Below, piece after piece: positions 1-7,748 of a DNA stretch of 64,000 bases. Position 1 is the first letter of the stretch. Each line of letters begins with the position of its first letter. Both the position numbers and the translations under genes were made by a program. Origin of the DNA: an uncultured Collinsella sp. (GTDB taxonomy: Bacteria > Actinomycetota > Coriobacteriia > Coriobacteriales > Coriobacteriaceae); assembly GCA_900544095.1 (NCBI GenBank), contig UQTV01000001.1, positions 372,001 through 436,000 on the forward strand, written 5' to 3'. Under the pieces are notes generated by a model. The model saw only the letters and a list, made by a program, of their open reading frames with translations, did no database searches and was not told where the DNA came from.

Positions 1-755
1 GACACGCGCGACGCCTGCTCCATGTTGTGCGTCACGATGACGATGGCGCGGTCGGCCGCGATCGACGACATGAGGTCCTCGATCGCCAGCGTCGAGATGG
101 GGTCGAGCGCCGAGCAGGGCTCGTCAAACAGGATCACGTCGGGGTTGAGCGCAAGCGTGCGCGCGATGCACAAACGCTGCTGTTGGCCGCCCGAAAGCGC
201 GTAGGCGCTCTTGTCGAGCTTGTCCTTGACCTCGTCCCACAGCACGGCACCACGCAAGCTTTCCTCGACCATGCGATCGAGCTCGTCGCGGTCGGTGATG
301 CCGTGGCGCTTGGGCGCAAACGTGATGTTGTCGCGAATGGACTTGCGGAACGGGTTGGGCTGCTGGAACACCATGCCGATGGAACGACGCAGCTCGTAGG
401 TGTTCTCGGTCTTGGTGTTCACGTTGCGGCCGCGGTAGTTGATCTCGCCCTCCACGCGACAGCCGCGAATCTCGCGGTTCATCAGGTTGAGGCTACGCAA
501 GAAGGTCGACTTGCCGCAGCCCGAAGGCCCGATGAGCGCCGTGATCTCACCCTTATGGAAGTCGAGCGACGTGTCGTGCAGCGCATGGTGGTCGCCATAG
601 TACACGTTGACGTCCTTGGTGGAGACCACGACCTCGTCGCTCACGGCCTTGCCGCTCACGCGAACACGTTTCTCGCTCTCCCCCACGCTCGACAAAAAGT
701 CCTGGGTGTCGGACGATGCCGCCTCGGTTGCGGGCGTCGCATTCATCTCGCTCAT
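1..755 (-). CDS. pstB: Phosphate ABC transporter ATP-binding protein PstB (3' end outside window)
   Basis: Cytoplasmic ATPase that powers the PstSCAB high-affinity phosphate importer. Walker A GPSGCGKST is at residues 76-84, the ABC signature LSGGQQQR at 187-194, Walker B with DEP at about 207-213 and the H-loop His at 243. About 45 residues precede the ABC domain, a little longer than usual for PstB. The ATG overlaps the pstA stop as ATGA, which indicates translational coupling. The reading frame is open to the window edge, so the last few residues are missing. No phoU is visible in the window. Confidence 0.96.
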   Translation of the reverse strand, partial: MSEMNATPATEAASSDTQDFLSSVGESEKRVRVSGKAVSDEVVVSTKDVNVYYGDHHALHDTSLDFHKGEITALIGPSGCGKSTFLRSLNLMNREIRGCRVEGEINYRGRNVNTKTENTYELRRSIGMVFQQPNPFRKSIRDNITFAPKRHGITDRDELDRMVEESLRGAVLWDEVKDKLDKSAYALSGGQQQRLCIARTLALNPDVILFDEPCSALDPISTLAIEDLMSSIAADRAIVIVTHNMEQASRV

Positions 756-1678
756 TCGGCCGTCATCCTCCTTGCCAGTTGCTTGCCCACGATACGGGCG
801 ACTACGTTAAACAGCAGCACGCAAATCATCAGCAGTGCCGCGGTGCCCCAGACGATCTGCTGGGCCTCGGGGCTGCCCTCGCCATAGATCTTGTAGATGT
901 GCACGGCCAGCGACTCGCCGGGACGGAACACGTTCCAGGCGCAGGTGGGGCTCGACAGGTTAAAGCTCAAGAAGTTCAGGCGAACCGGCGAGCTCATGCC
1001 CGAGGTAAAGAGCAACGCCGCGGCCTCGCCAAACACACGGCCGGCCGAAAGCACGATGCCGGTCACGATGGCGGGCATGGCCTCGGGAATCAGGATGTGC
1101 AGCGTGGCCTCCCAGCGGGTGAGGCCCATGGCCAGGCACGCATCGCGCTGGGCCTGCGGCACGTCCTCGAGCGCCTGCTGAATCACGCGCACCAGGATGG
1201 GGATGTTGAACATGGTGAGCGCGACGGCGCCGGAGATGATGGAGTACTTCCAGCCCAGCTGCACCGAAAACACCAGAAAGCCGAACATGCCCACGACGAT
1301 GGAAGGCAGCGAAGACAGCGTCTCGATGGCGGTCGAGGCGATGTCGCGAATAGGCCCATCGGGCGCGTACTCGACCAGGAAGACCGCGCCGCCCAGGCTG
1401 ATGGGCACCGAGATGATCAGGGTAATCAGCAGCAGATAGAACGAGTCGAACAGCTGGTAGAGCACGCCGCCCTGGGTTCCGTTGGCGCGCGACGGCTGTG
1501 TGAGAAAGCCCGGCTGGAACAGCGTCGAGATGCCCTCGAACAGGATATAGGCCACCATGGAGACGACGACGAGCATGACGATGGCGACGATTGCCGTCAG
1601 CACGCCCGTGGCGATGCGGTCCTGCTTTTGGACGCGCCCGAGTCTCGCCTCGTCGATGTGGATGCGCGTGCTAGCCAC
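752..1678 (-). CDS. pstA: Phosphate ABC transporter permease PstA
   Basis: Second membrane subunit of the phosphate importer, 308 residues. The N-terminal 35 residues are cytoplasmic and charged. A first transmembrane segment follows at about 28-50, then the binding-protein-dependent permease domain with further hydrophobic segments and the cytoplasmic loop around GLTRWEATLHILIPEA that contacts PstB. The start is GTG and lies 8 bases inside the end of pstC. The 3' end overlaps pstB by 4 bases, so pstC, pstA and pstB are tightly coupled. Confidence 0.95.
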   Translation of the reverse strand: MASTRIHIDEARLGRVQKQDRIATGVLTAIVAIVMLVVVSMVAYILFEGISTLFQPGFLTQPSRANGTQGGVLYQLFDSFYLLLITLIISVPISLGGAVFLVEYAPDGPIRDIASTAIETLSSLPSIVVGMFGFLVFSVQLGWKYSIISGAVALTMFNIPILVRVIQQALEDVPQAQRDACLAMGLTRWEATLHILIPEAMPAIVTGIVLSAGRVFGEAAALLFTSGMSSPVRLNFLSFNLSSPTCAWNVFRPGESLAVHIYKIYGEGSPEAQQIVWGTAALLMICVLLFNVVARIVGKQLARRMTAE

Positions 1679-2579
1679 GAGCCTTCGCCCCCTTGCGGCC
1701 GATAAGGTGGATGATCAGGATAAAGATGAGACTCATGCCCATCAGCAGCAGGCCGAGCGCCCACAAGACGTCGTCCTGGGCCGAACCCTCGGCATAGACC
1801 GCCATGGACGTGGTGAGCGTGGTGGTAATGGTCGAGGCCGGCGACAGCAGCGATGTCGGCATGGCCTCGATGCCGCCGATAACCATGCGCACGGCGAGCG
1901 TTTCGCCAAAGGCGCGGGTCATGCCAAGGATAACTGCGGTCATGAGCGACGGCATGGCGGACTTGAGCACCACGTGCCAGATGGTCTGCCAGCGGGTGTA
2001 GCCCAGCGCGAGCGAGCCCTGGCGATAGCTGTCGGGCACGGCGCGCAGGCCATCGACCGAAAGGGTGGTCATGGTCGGCAGGATCATGACGGCCAGCACG
2101 ATGGCGCCGGGCAAGATACCCAGGCCCGTGCTCACATGGAAAACGCTCTTCATAAGGCCGACGACCACGTGAAAGCCGATCAGGCCAAAGACGACTGAGG
2201 GAATACCGGTCAAAAGCTCAATAAGCGGCTGAAAGACCTTGGAGCCAAACTTAGGGCTAATCTCGACCGCAAAGATGGCAGAGCCGATGGCGATGGGCAG
2301 CGCGATGAGCGTGGAGAGCACCATGACCGCAAACGAGGTGACGATCAGGGGCAGGGCGCCGGTGTAAGGCAGGCCGTTTTCGGCCGTGTTGGCCAGGTCC
2401 CACTTGGTGCCGGTGAAAAACTCGACGACCGAGACGCCGTCCTTGACAAAAGCCGAGAGGCCCTTTTGGGCGACCATAAAGATGAGCGCGGCAACGACAA
2501 GCGTCACGAGCGCTACGCACGCACCCGTGACGCCCAGGCCCACGTTCTCAAGGTCGCGCTTTGGCAGCTGTTTTGCCAT
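1671..2579 (-). CDS. pstC: Phosphate ABC transporter permease PstC
   Basis: First membrane subunit of the phosphate importer, 302 residues. It has an N-terminal membrane segment at about residues 15-37, then the permease domain with about five more hydrophobic segments. The coupling loop around LGYTRWQTIWHVVL is the expected contact with PstB. A GAAAGG ribosome-binding site stands 6 bases before the ATG. It lies 24 bases downstream of pstS and overlaps pstA by 8 bases, in the standard pstSCAB order. Confidence 0.95.
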   Translation of the reverse strand: MAKQLPKRDLENVGLGVTGACVALVTLVVAALIFMVAQKGLSAFVKDGVSVVEFFTGTKWDLANTAENGLPYTGALPLIVTSFAVMVLSTLIALPIAIGSAIFAVEISPKFGSKVFQPLIELLTGIPSVVFGLIGFHVVVGLMKSVFHVSTGLGILPGAIVLAVMILPTMTTLSVDGLRAVPDSYRQGSLALGYTRWQTIWHVVLKSAMPSLMTAVILGMTRAFGETLAVRMVIGGIEAMPTSLLSPASTITTTLTTSMAVYAEGSAQDDVLWALGLLLMGMSLIFILIIHLIGRKGAKARG

Positions 2580-2603
2580 TGCAAACCTTTCCGGGGCGAT
2601 TAC

Positions 2604-3545
2604 TTATTTAGTGGAGACCTTGCCGCTGGCGTCCTTGACGACCTTCATGGCGGAGACGGGGATGAAGCCCTGCTCCTCGACGAGCTTGCCCTGGACGTCG
2701 TCGGAAAGCATGAAATCCAGGAATGCCTTGGTGGCGTCGTCGGCGTCCTTTGCGCAGTACATGTGCTCGGTCGCCCAGATCTTGAAGGAGTCGTCGGTAA
2801 CGTTCTTGCTCTTGGGCTCGACGCCCTCGACTTTAATGGCGTTGAACTTGGAGTCATCAAAGTGCGAGAAGTCGAGGTAGGAGATGGCATTGTCGGTGCT
2901 GCCCATCTGAGTCTGGACGTCGCCGGACTTGTCGAGCTCGGCGTCGCCCTTAAAGTCGACGGCCTCGTCACCAAAGACGGCGGCCTCGAAGGTGGCGCGG
3001 GTGCCGGAGCCGGCCTTGCGGTTGAGGACGACGATGGTGGCGTCGTCGCCGCCAACCTCCTTCCAGTTGGTAATCTGACCGGAGAAGATACCCTTGAGCT
3101 GCTCGAGGGACAGGTCGTCGACCTTGACGTTCTTGGAGACGACGGGGCCCATGCCCACGACGGCGACCTCGTGGTCGACGAGGTTCTTGACCTGATCGGC
3201 CTCGAGCTTGGTCTCGGCGAAGACGTCGGAGTTACCGATGGTAACGGTGCCGGCGGCGACAGCGGTAAGGCCCTTGCCCGAACCGTTGCCCGAACCGGAG
3301 ACGGAGACGTCCGGGTTGGCATCCATGAACTTCTCGGCAGCGGCCTCGACGAGAGCCTGGAACGAGGAGGCGCCGTCATAGGTCACCTCGCCGGAGACAG
3401 ACTCAGCAGCGGCAGCGGCGCTGCCCGTATCGGCGGCGTCGGATGCGCCGGAGCCACCGCAGCCAACGAGGCCGAGACCGACGATGCTGGCAAGACCACC
3501 AGCGAGGCCGAGGAACTGACGACGAGAATAAGCCTGATCGAGCAT
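2604..3545 (-). CDS. pstS: Phosphate-binding lipoprotein PstS
   Basis: Extracytoplasmic phosphate receptor of the Pst importer, 313 residues. The N-terminus has a twin-arginine motif (SRRQF, residues 7-11), a hydrophobic stretch and a lipobox LVGC with Cys29, so it looks like a Tat-exported lipoprotein. An Ala/Ser/Asp-rich linker follows, then the PBP domain. The phosphate-binding loop GSGTRATFE is visible in the middle of the protein. A longer frame is open to 3635, but the start at 3545 is preferred because GAAAGGAAG stands just before it and the export signal begins there. First gene of the pst operon. Confidence 0.95.
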   Translation of the reverse strand: MLDQAYSRRQFLGLAGGLASIVGLGLVGCGGSGASDAADTGSAAAAAESVSGEVTYDGASSFQALVEAAAEKFMDANPDVSVSGSGNGSGKGLTAVAAGTVTIGNSDVFAETKLEADQVKNLVDHEVAVVGMGPVVSKNVKVDDLSLEQLKGIFSGQITNWKEVGGDDATIVVLNRKAGSGTRATFEAAVFGDEAVDFKGDAELDKSGDVQTQMGSTDNAISYLDFSHFDDSKFNAIKVEGVEPKSKNVTDDSFKIWATEHMYCAKDADDATKAFLDFMLSDDVQGKLVEEQGFIPVSAMKVVKDASGKVSTK

Positions 3546-3864
3546 GATCTTCCTTTCATACATGCGACTCGCGGGCACCCTGCCCGCTTTGCTGTTTGGA
3601 AAGATACGGCCCCGACCGGGCAGCGCCCGCGCCAACTGCGGTTTTTTACGGGCATCTGATAGACCCTTACCGCAAGCGCGGCTCGGCTTTACAAACGAAT
3701 AACAAACCCGCCACCAAGCATGACCCGCCTTTTACACCAATAAAAACAAAGTTGCGGTGAAATAGTTCCTGCTTGGCCATCAAATGGCCCATTCTAGGAA
3801 CTATTCCACCGCAACTTAAAAAGCCCGGACGAAAGGGGTGCTAAGTTGTTAAAACGCCGCAGCC
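3546..3864. other. Intergenic region between the M20 peptidase and pstS
   Basis: This 319-base gap holds the leader and promoter of pstS on its right side and a long hairpin at 3749-3817. The stretch 3690-3750 is AT-richer than its surroundings and probably carries the pst promoter. I could not identify a convincing pair of Pho-box repeats or a clear -35/-10 pair. No gene is seen. Confidence 0.5.
3749..3817. repeat. Long hairpin of the GTTGCGGT family, copy 1
   Basis: Inverted repeat with 22-base arms at 3749-3770 and 3796-3817 and one mismatch. The right arm contains AGGAACTATTCCACCGCAAC. The loop itself has an inner stem GGCCAT/ATGGCC at 3775-3780 and 3784-3789. On the minus strand the stem is followed by a T-rich run, so it may serve as terminator for the M20 peptidase gene. 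A related hairpin with the same outer arm sequence is at 10745-10812. Confidence 0.8.
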
Positions 3865-5301
3865 TTAAAGCTCAAGCTCGTTCAAACGTAAGATTGCCAC
3901 GATGTAGATCTTGAGCGCTTGCTTGAGCTGTTCCTCGTTGGCGCACTCGTTGGGGCCGTGCATCTGGCCGCCCCATGCGGGCAGCTCCAGGCCGGTCTCC
4001 TCGGGGCCAAACGAGACGGCGCGGGCAAAGTTGCGTGCGTACGTGCCACCGCCCATGGCGAAGGGCTCGGCATGCTTACCCGTAAACTCGTTATAGGTGT
4101 CAATCAGCGCCTTCACGGCCGGGTCGTCGGCAGAGACCGAGAACGGCACCTTGGCACGACCCACACGGCACGTCACGCCAAAGCGGCCAACGAGCGGCTC
4201 GAGCTGCTCGCGGATGGTGTCGGCGCTCGTGCTATCGGGAAAGCGTACGTCAATGACCTGCTCAATGTGGCCGTCAACCACACGGATGACACCGGGGCTG
4301 CAGGTAAGCGGGCCAAAGGCCGCGTTCGTCGCATCGATTCCCAGGCCGCGACCATAGGCGTCCGCATGCACAAAGGCCAGGAACTTGACGAACTCGTGCT
4401 CGGCAGGCGTCAGCAGGCGCTCGTCGCGTGCACCAAACGCGTCTTCGGCCTCGCGCAGATACGACACGATCAGGCCGACGGCGTTGATGGTGCCCTCAGG
4501 CATCGAAGCGTGGCCGCCAATACCGTGGGCGAAAATCTGCGCATGCCCGTTATCAAGCGCCGTGATCTCCAGGCGGTCGGCGTTCTCAACGGGCGCCGGC
4601 AGCTCATCGGCGGCAATCGCGAGCTCGCAGATGGACTGCGACGGAATGGCATTGCTCGCCTCGGAGCCGCTCCACGACACGATGCGCCCGCCGTCGATCT
4701 TGGGACTCACGAACGTCGCCCCAAACTGGCCCTTCTCGGCATTGCAGACCGGAAACTCGGCATCGGGCGTAAACAAAAAGTCAGGGTCTGCGTGGTTCTC
4801 CAGATAATGGTGAACGTCGGACATGCCCACTTCCTCATCGCAGCCCAGCAGCGCGCGGAAAGTATAGCGCGGGGTAATACCGTGCTTGAGCAGATAGGCG
4901 CCGGCGTAGAGTGACAGCACCGCCGGACCCTTGTCGTCGATAACGCCGCGACCGAGCAGCCAGCCCTCGCGGCGCTCCATCGCAAACGGATCGGTGTTCC
5001 AACCGGGACCGGCGGGAACCACGTCCACATGGCAAATGGTCGCGAGCTGCTTGTCGCCACGGCCCGGGATATCGGCAATGCCCACATAGCCCTCGTCGTC
5101 GCTCGTCTGGTAGCCGAGCTTTTGCGCAATGCCGAGCGCGCAATCGAGCGCGTCACGGACCGGGCGACCAAACGGCGCGCCGGGCTCCGCATCGGCAGAA
5201 ACTGCCACGGACGGATAACTCACCAGCTGCTCGATATCGGCGACGACATCTTCCCAGACCTCGTCGACATACTCAGCGACGCTTTGCTCCACCTGATTCA
5301 T
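3865..5301 (-). CDS. M20 family dipeptidase (PepV/Sapep-like)
   Basis: Predicted zinc dipeptidase of the cytoplasm, 478 residues, a typical length for PepV-type enzymes. The metal ligand motif HVDVVPAG is at about residues 85-92, followed by GRGVIDDKGP with the bridging Asp, the DEEVG catalytic Glu at about 150 and a C-terminal His in WGGQMHGPNE. The lid domain lies between. The start at 5301 follows AAGGAGGTCGTCC, a strong ribosome-binding site; the open frame extends further upstream but without support. The gene stands alone between the pst operon and a HAD phosphatase. Substrate specificity cannot be read from the sequence. Confidence 0.88.
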   Translation of the reverse strand: MNQVEQSVAEYVDEVWEDVVADIEQLVSYPSVAVSADAEPGAPFGRPVRDALDCALGIAQKLGYQTSDDEGYVGIADIPGRGDKQLATICHVDVVPAGPGWNTDPFAMERREGWLLGRGVIDDKGPAVLSLYAGAYLLKHGITPRYTFRALLGCDEEVGMSDVHHYLENHADPDFLFTPDAEFPVCNAEKGQFGATFVSPKIDGGRIVSWSGSEASNAIPSQSICELAIAADELPAPVENADRLEITALDNGHAQIFAHGIGGHASMPEGTINAVGLIVSYLREAEDAFGARDERLLTPAEHEFVKFLAFVHADAYGRGLGIDATNAAFGPLTCSPGVIRVVDGHIEQVIDVRFPDSTSADTIREQLEPLVGRFGVTCRVGRAKVPFSVSADDPAVKALIDTYNEFTGKHAEPFAMGGGTYARNFARAVSFGPEETGLELPAWGGQMHGPNECANEEQLKQALKIYIVAILRLNELEL

Positions 5302-5355
5302 GGACGACCTCCTTGCCAATGAGCGGCGAGCGTGCCCGCCCCTCACATTACGTCA

Positions 5356-6018
5356 TTAGATAGCGAAAAGTTTAGCAAGCTCGGCCACCGAGTGCACCAC
5401 CGCATCAGCGCCCGCGGCCTCATGCTCACCCGGCGCCGCCGCGCCCGAATAGATGCCGATGCACGGCACGCCCATCGCGTGCGCGCCCTCCACATCGTTA
5501 AAGCGGTCGCCAATCATCACGGCCTCGTCCGCGGTCGCGCCCAGGGCCGCCAGGGCATCGCGGACCGAATCCGCCTTGGTCTCGCGCCCCTGCGGCGGAT
5601 TCATGCCAACCACGGCTTCGAACTGGCAAAGCCCCAGCTCACGCACCATATCGATGCACTTCGCCTCCATGCGCGACGTCGCCACGGCCATACGCTTGCC
5701 CTGGGCGGCCAACCCATCCAGCAGCTCGGGGATCCCATCGAACACGGGGTACTCTTCCGGTCCCAGCTCATCGAAAAAGGCACGGTACTCGTCGGCCACC
5801 ACAAGCGACTCCTCGCGGGAGAAGCCATAAAAGTCGTGGAAGCTCTTCCACAGGGGCGGCCCGATCATACGGCGCAGGTCACCCATCTGCGCCTCAGAAA
5901 ACCCGCGGGCAGCCAGCGTCTTGCGCGTCGAGGTCATCACCGCCCGACCCGTATCGGCCACCGTGCCGTCAAAATCGAACAGCACGACCGGCCGTTTGCC
6001 TATCTCCAACGCTCCCAT
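5356..6018 (-). CDS. HAD family hydrolase, phosphoglycolate-phosphatase-like
   Basis: Haloacid dehalogenase phosphatase, about 220 residues. Motif I DFDGTVADTG with the nucleophilic Asp lies near residue 15. The Ser/Thr of motif II is in VATSR and motif III/IV is in MIGDRFNDVEGA. The four-helix cap between motifs I and II is of the Gph/PpaX type. The start at 6018 gives a good GAGG spacing; ATG at 6024 is too close to it. The gene is transcribed divergently from degV at 6175. Its natural substrate is unknown: phosphoglycolate, pyrophosphate or nucleotides are all used by relatives. Confidence 0.85.
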   Translation of the reverse strand: MGALEIGKRPVVLFDFDGTVADTGRAVMTSTRKTLAARGFSEAQMGDLRRMIGPPLWKSFHDFYGFSREESLVVADEYRAFFDELGPEEYPVFDGIPELLDGLAAQGKRMAVATSRMEAKCIDMVRELGLCQFEAVVGMNPPQGRETKADSVRDALAALGATADEAVMIGDRFNDVEGAHAMGVPCIGIYSGAAAPGEHEAAGADAVVHSVAELAKLFAI

Positions 6019-6066
6019 CGGCATTCCTCTTCCCCAGTTGACGATTTCCACACCGACACTTCAAAC

Positions 6067-6118
6067 TGTTGACTATTCAACAATTGAACCTAGTAATGTG
6101 GAACGACTCTACTATACT
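6067..6118 (+). promoter_or_regulatory. Divergent promoter region with a small inverted repeat
   Basis: Between the divergent HAD and degV genes. TGTTGA and TCAACA form an inverted repeat at 6067-6082 with a 4-base centre. A good -10 hexamer TATACT is at 6113-6118, about 57 bases before the degV start. No clear -35 stands at the right distance, so either the promoter is activator-dependent or the -10 is fortuitous. Confidence 0.35.
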
Positions 6119-6174
6119 TGTCGCACTTTGCTCTCAGAAGGCGGCGCGCAAGCGCCCCAACGAAAGGTGCAATT

Positions 6175-7035
6175 ATGTCTTTTGCCATCATAACCGACTC
6201 CACGTCGGACATCTCCCCCGCCCGCGCCCAAGAGCTCGGCATTTACGTGATTCCGCTGCATGTGATTATCGAGAGCGAGGACCTGCTCGACCAGGTACAG
6301 ATCACCGCCGAGGAGTACGTCGCCCGCATGGCCGGCTCCGAGCAGCTGCCGCACACCTCGCAGCCGAGTGCCGGCGAGTTCAAGGAGCTCTTTGACCGCG
6401 TGCGCGCCGACGGCCACGACAGCGCCATCTTTATCTCGCTGTGCAGCGAGTGGTCCGCCTGCTACGCCAACGCGTGCCAGGTGGCCGATACCCACGAGCT
6501 CGACGTGCGCTGCATCGATTCGCGCACCGGATCGGGCGCCGAGGGCCTGCTGGTGGAGTACGCGCTCGCCATGTGCGAGGACGGCCGCAGCTTGGACGAG
6601 ACCGAGGCTCAGATCCGTGCGACGCTGCCCGACGCCCACCTGCTGCTGATTCCCCGCACACTCGAGAACCTCGTTAAGAACGGCCGCGCGCCCAAACTCG
6701 CCGGCCAGCTGACGCAGATGCTCAACATTCGCCTGGCCGTTTCGCCGGAGTGGCAGTCGGGCGAGATCAAGGCAATCAAAAAGGGCCGCGGCGCCAAGCG
6801 CATCGTCGCCAACACCATGGCAGATTGCCTCGCGTTTTTGGACGAGCACCCGGGCTCAAGCGTGCGCGTGCTCACGACCGGCGCCGCCGAGGAGCAGGAA
6901 CTTGTCAACGAGGCGCTCGCGGGCCAGGACTACGTAGACGCCGGCACTGGCCCCATCGGCTGCACCATCGCCACCCACGTAGGCGTCGATGCCATCGCCA
7001 TCAGCTACTGCCCCCGCTACCAACCTGCCAATTAG
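6175..7035 (+). CDS. DegV family fatty-acid-binding protein
   Basis: Two-domain DegV protein of 286 residues. DegV (FakB) proteins bind a fatty acid and present it to the FakA kinase for phosphorylation; this role comes from the family, not from this sequence. The TDSTSDI motif is near residue 7, TSQPSAGEF near residue 62, and the SRTGSGAEG segment that lines the lipid pocket near residue 119. GAAAGGTGCAATT precedes the ATG; an upstream start at 6118 has no ribosome-binding site. A second DegV gene is at 24975. No FakA gene is in the window. Confidence 0.9.
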   Translation: MSFAIITDSTSDISPARAQELGIYVIPLHVIIESEDLLDQVQITAEEYVARMAGSEQLPHTSQPSAGEFKELFDRVRADGHDSAIFISLCSEWSACYANACQVADTHELDVRCIDSRTGSGAEGLLVEYALAMCEDGRSLDETEAQIRATLPDAHLLLIPRTLENLVKNGRAPKLAGQLTQMLNIRLAVSPEWQSGEIKAIKKGRGAKRIVANTMADCLAFLDEHPGSSVRVLTTGAAEEQELVNEALAGQDYVDAGTGPIGCTIATHVGVDAIAISYCPRYQPAN

Positions 7036-7061
7036 GGACAGGTTTATTTTGGCAGGTTTTA
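7022..7061 (+). terminator. Terminator-like hairpin after degV
   Basis: AACCTGCCAA at 7022-7031 and TTGGCAGGTT at 7049-7058 form a perfect 10-base stem followed by a short T run. The left arm overlaps the last codons and stop of degV. The loop contains GGGACAGG, a word that recurs in the palindromic spacer repeats near 13.8 kb. Confidence 0.6.
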
Positions 7062-7161
7062 TCTGGGCAAACGTTAAACGGTAACAAAGGCTTGCCTGGC
7101 AAGATCGGACATGCCAAAGCCGTCGAACAACCGAAGTACACCCAGCCACAACAAAGCCATC

Positions 7162-7202
7162 ACGCCGACGCGCCGCAACTCAAGGCGCGCCGGCGTCTTT
7201 TT
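7162..7202 (+). terminator. Intrinsic terminator
   Basis: ACGCCGACGCGCC (7162-7174) pairs with GGCGCGCCGGCGT (7184-7196) with one mismatch, and CTTTTT follows. It is too far from degV to be its primary terminator. It may end a short untranslated transcript from 7060-7160, or insulate the island that begins here. Confidence 0.7.
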
Positions 7203-7340
7203 AGGAGTCGCGGCGGAAAAGGTGCCGTTTTAGCCAAAAGGCCGCGAAACGCTTCCCATTACGCCGCAACTTCATTGCCGCCCAACCAGCCAATCGAGAA
7301 ATTGGCGGCGATCGATGCTTTGTTCAACCCCCTTGCGATA

Positions 7341-7568
7341 CCCTCTGGGCAAAAAATGGCAAATATGAGTACTGTTACCAGTTTAGTAACAGCGAAATCT
7401 GGCTGAAATTGCCATCTTCCGCCAATTCCGAGCGTCATAAAGTCCCGAATCGCCATGTTTAGAGGGTTGATTATATCCAATCCGAATCGATTGGTCTTAA
7501 ATACTTTCCAGATGATATGTTACCGCTCAAACCACAGTACTCATATTTGCCATTTTTTGCCCAGCGGG
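7341..7568. mobile_element. MITE-like element with 35-base terminal inverted repeats, copy 1
   Basis: The ends 7341-7375 and 7534-7568 are inverted copies of each other, nearly perfect over 35 bases, and share the core AAATATGAGTACTGT. Just inside the left end a sub-terminal motif GTTACnnnnnnnGTAAC (7374-7390) is also present in copy 2 at 38053-38291. The inner part differs between copies. There is no transposase gene inside. I could not find a convincing target-site duplication, so mobility is inferred only from the repeated ends. Confidence 0.65.
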
Positions 7569-7748
7569 CTATTCGAGGGCAGCTCCCGGAATCTCCAGCC
7601 CGCCCCGCAGCCGCTAAAACCCACTCAATAACAGCTGCCACATTTTTTGGCACCAGCCAAACACCACTCACGGAGCCGCACTCCACTATCACCGAACTAA
7701 AATCAGAATCGGATGCCCAAAAAACCAAAATAACGTACCCTCATTTCA

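Larger units (their letters stand above)
7036..7748. other. 713-base gap: two hairpins and a MITE-like element, no gene seen
   Basis: After the degV terminator the gap holds a second strong terminator hairpin at 7162-7202 and then an AT-rich MITE-like element at 7341-7568. The remaining sequence up to 7748 is AT-richer than the chromosome on the left and leads into the accessory helicase gene. Short open frames are present but none has a ribosome-binding site or a recognisable product. Confidence 0.6.

Noticed and set aside
3690..3760. Pho box for PhoB/PhoP control of pstS
   Set aside because: Expected on biological grounds, but I could not find two well-spaced direct repeats with confidence.
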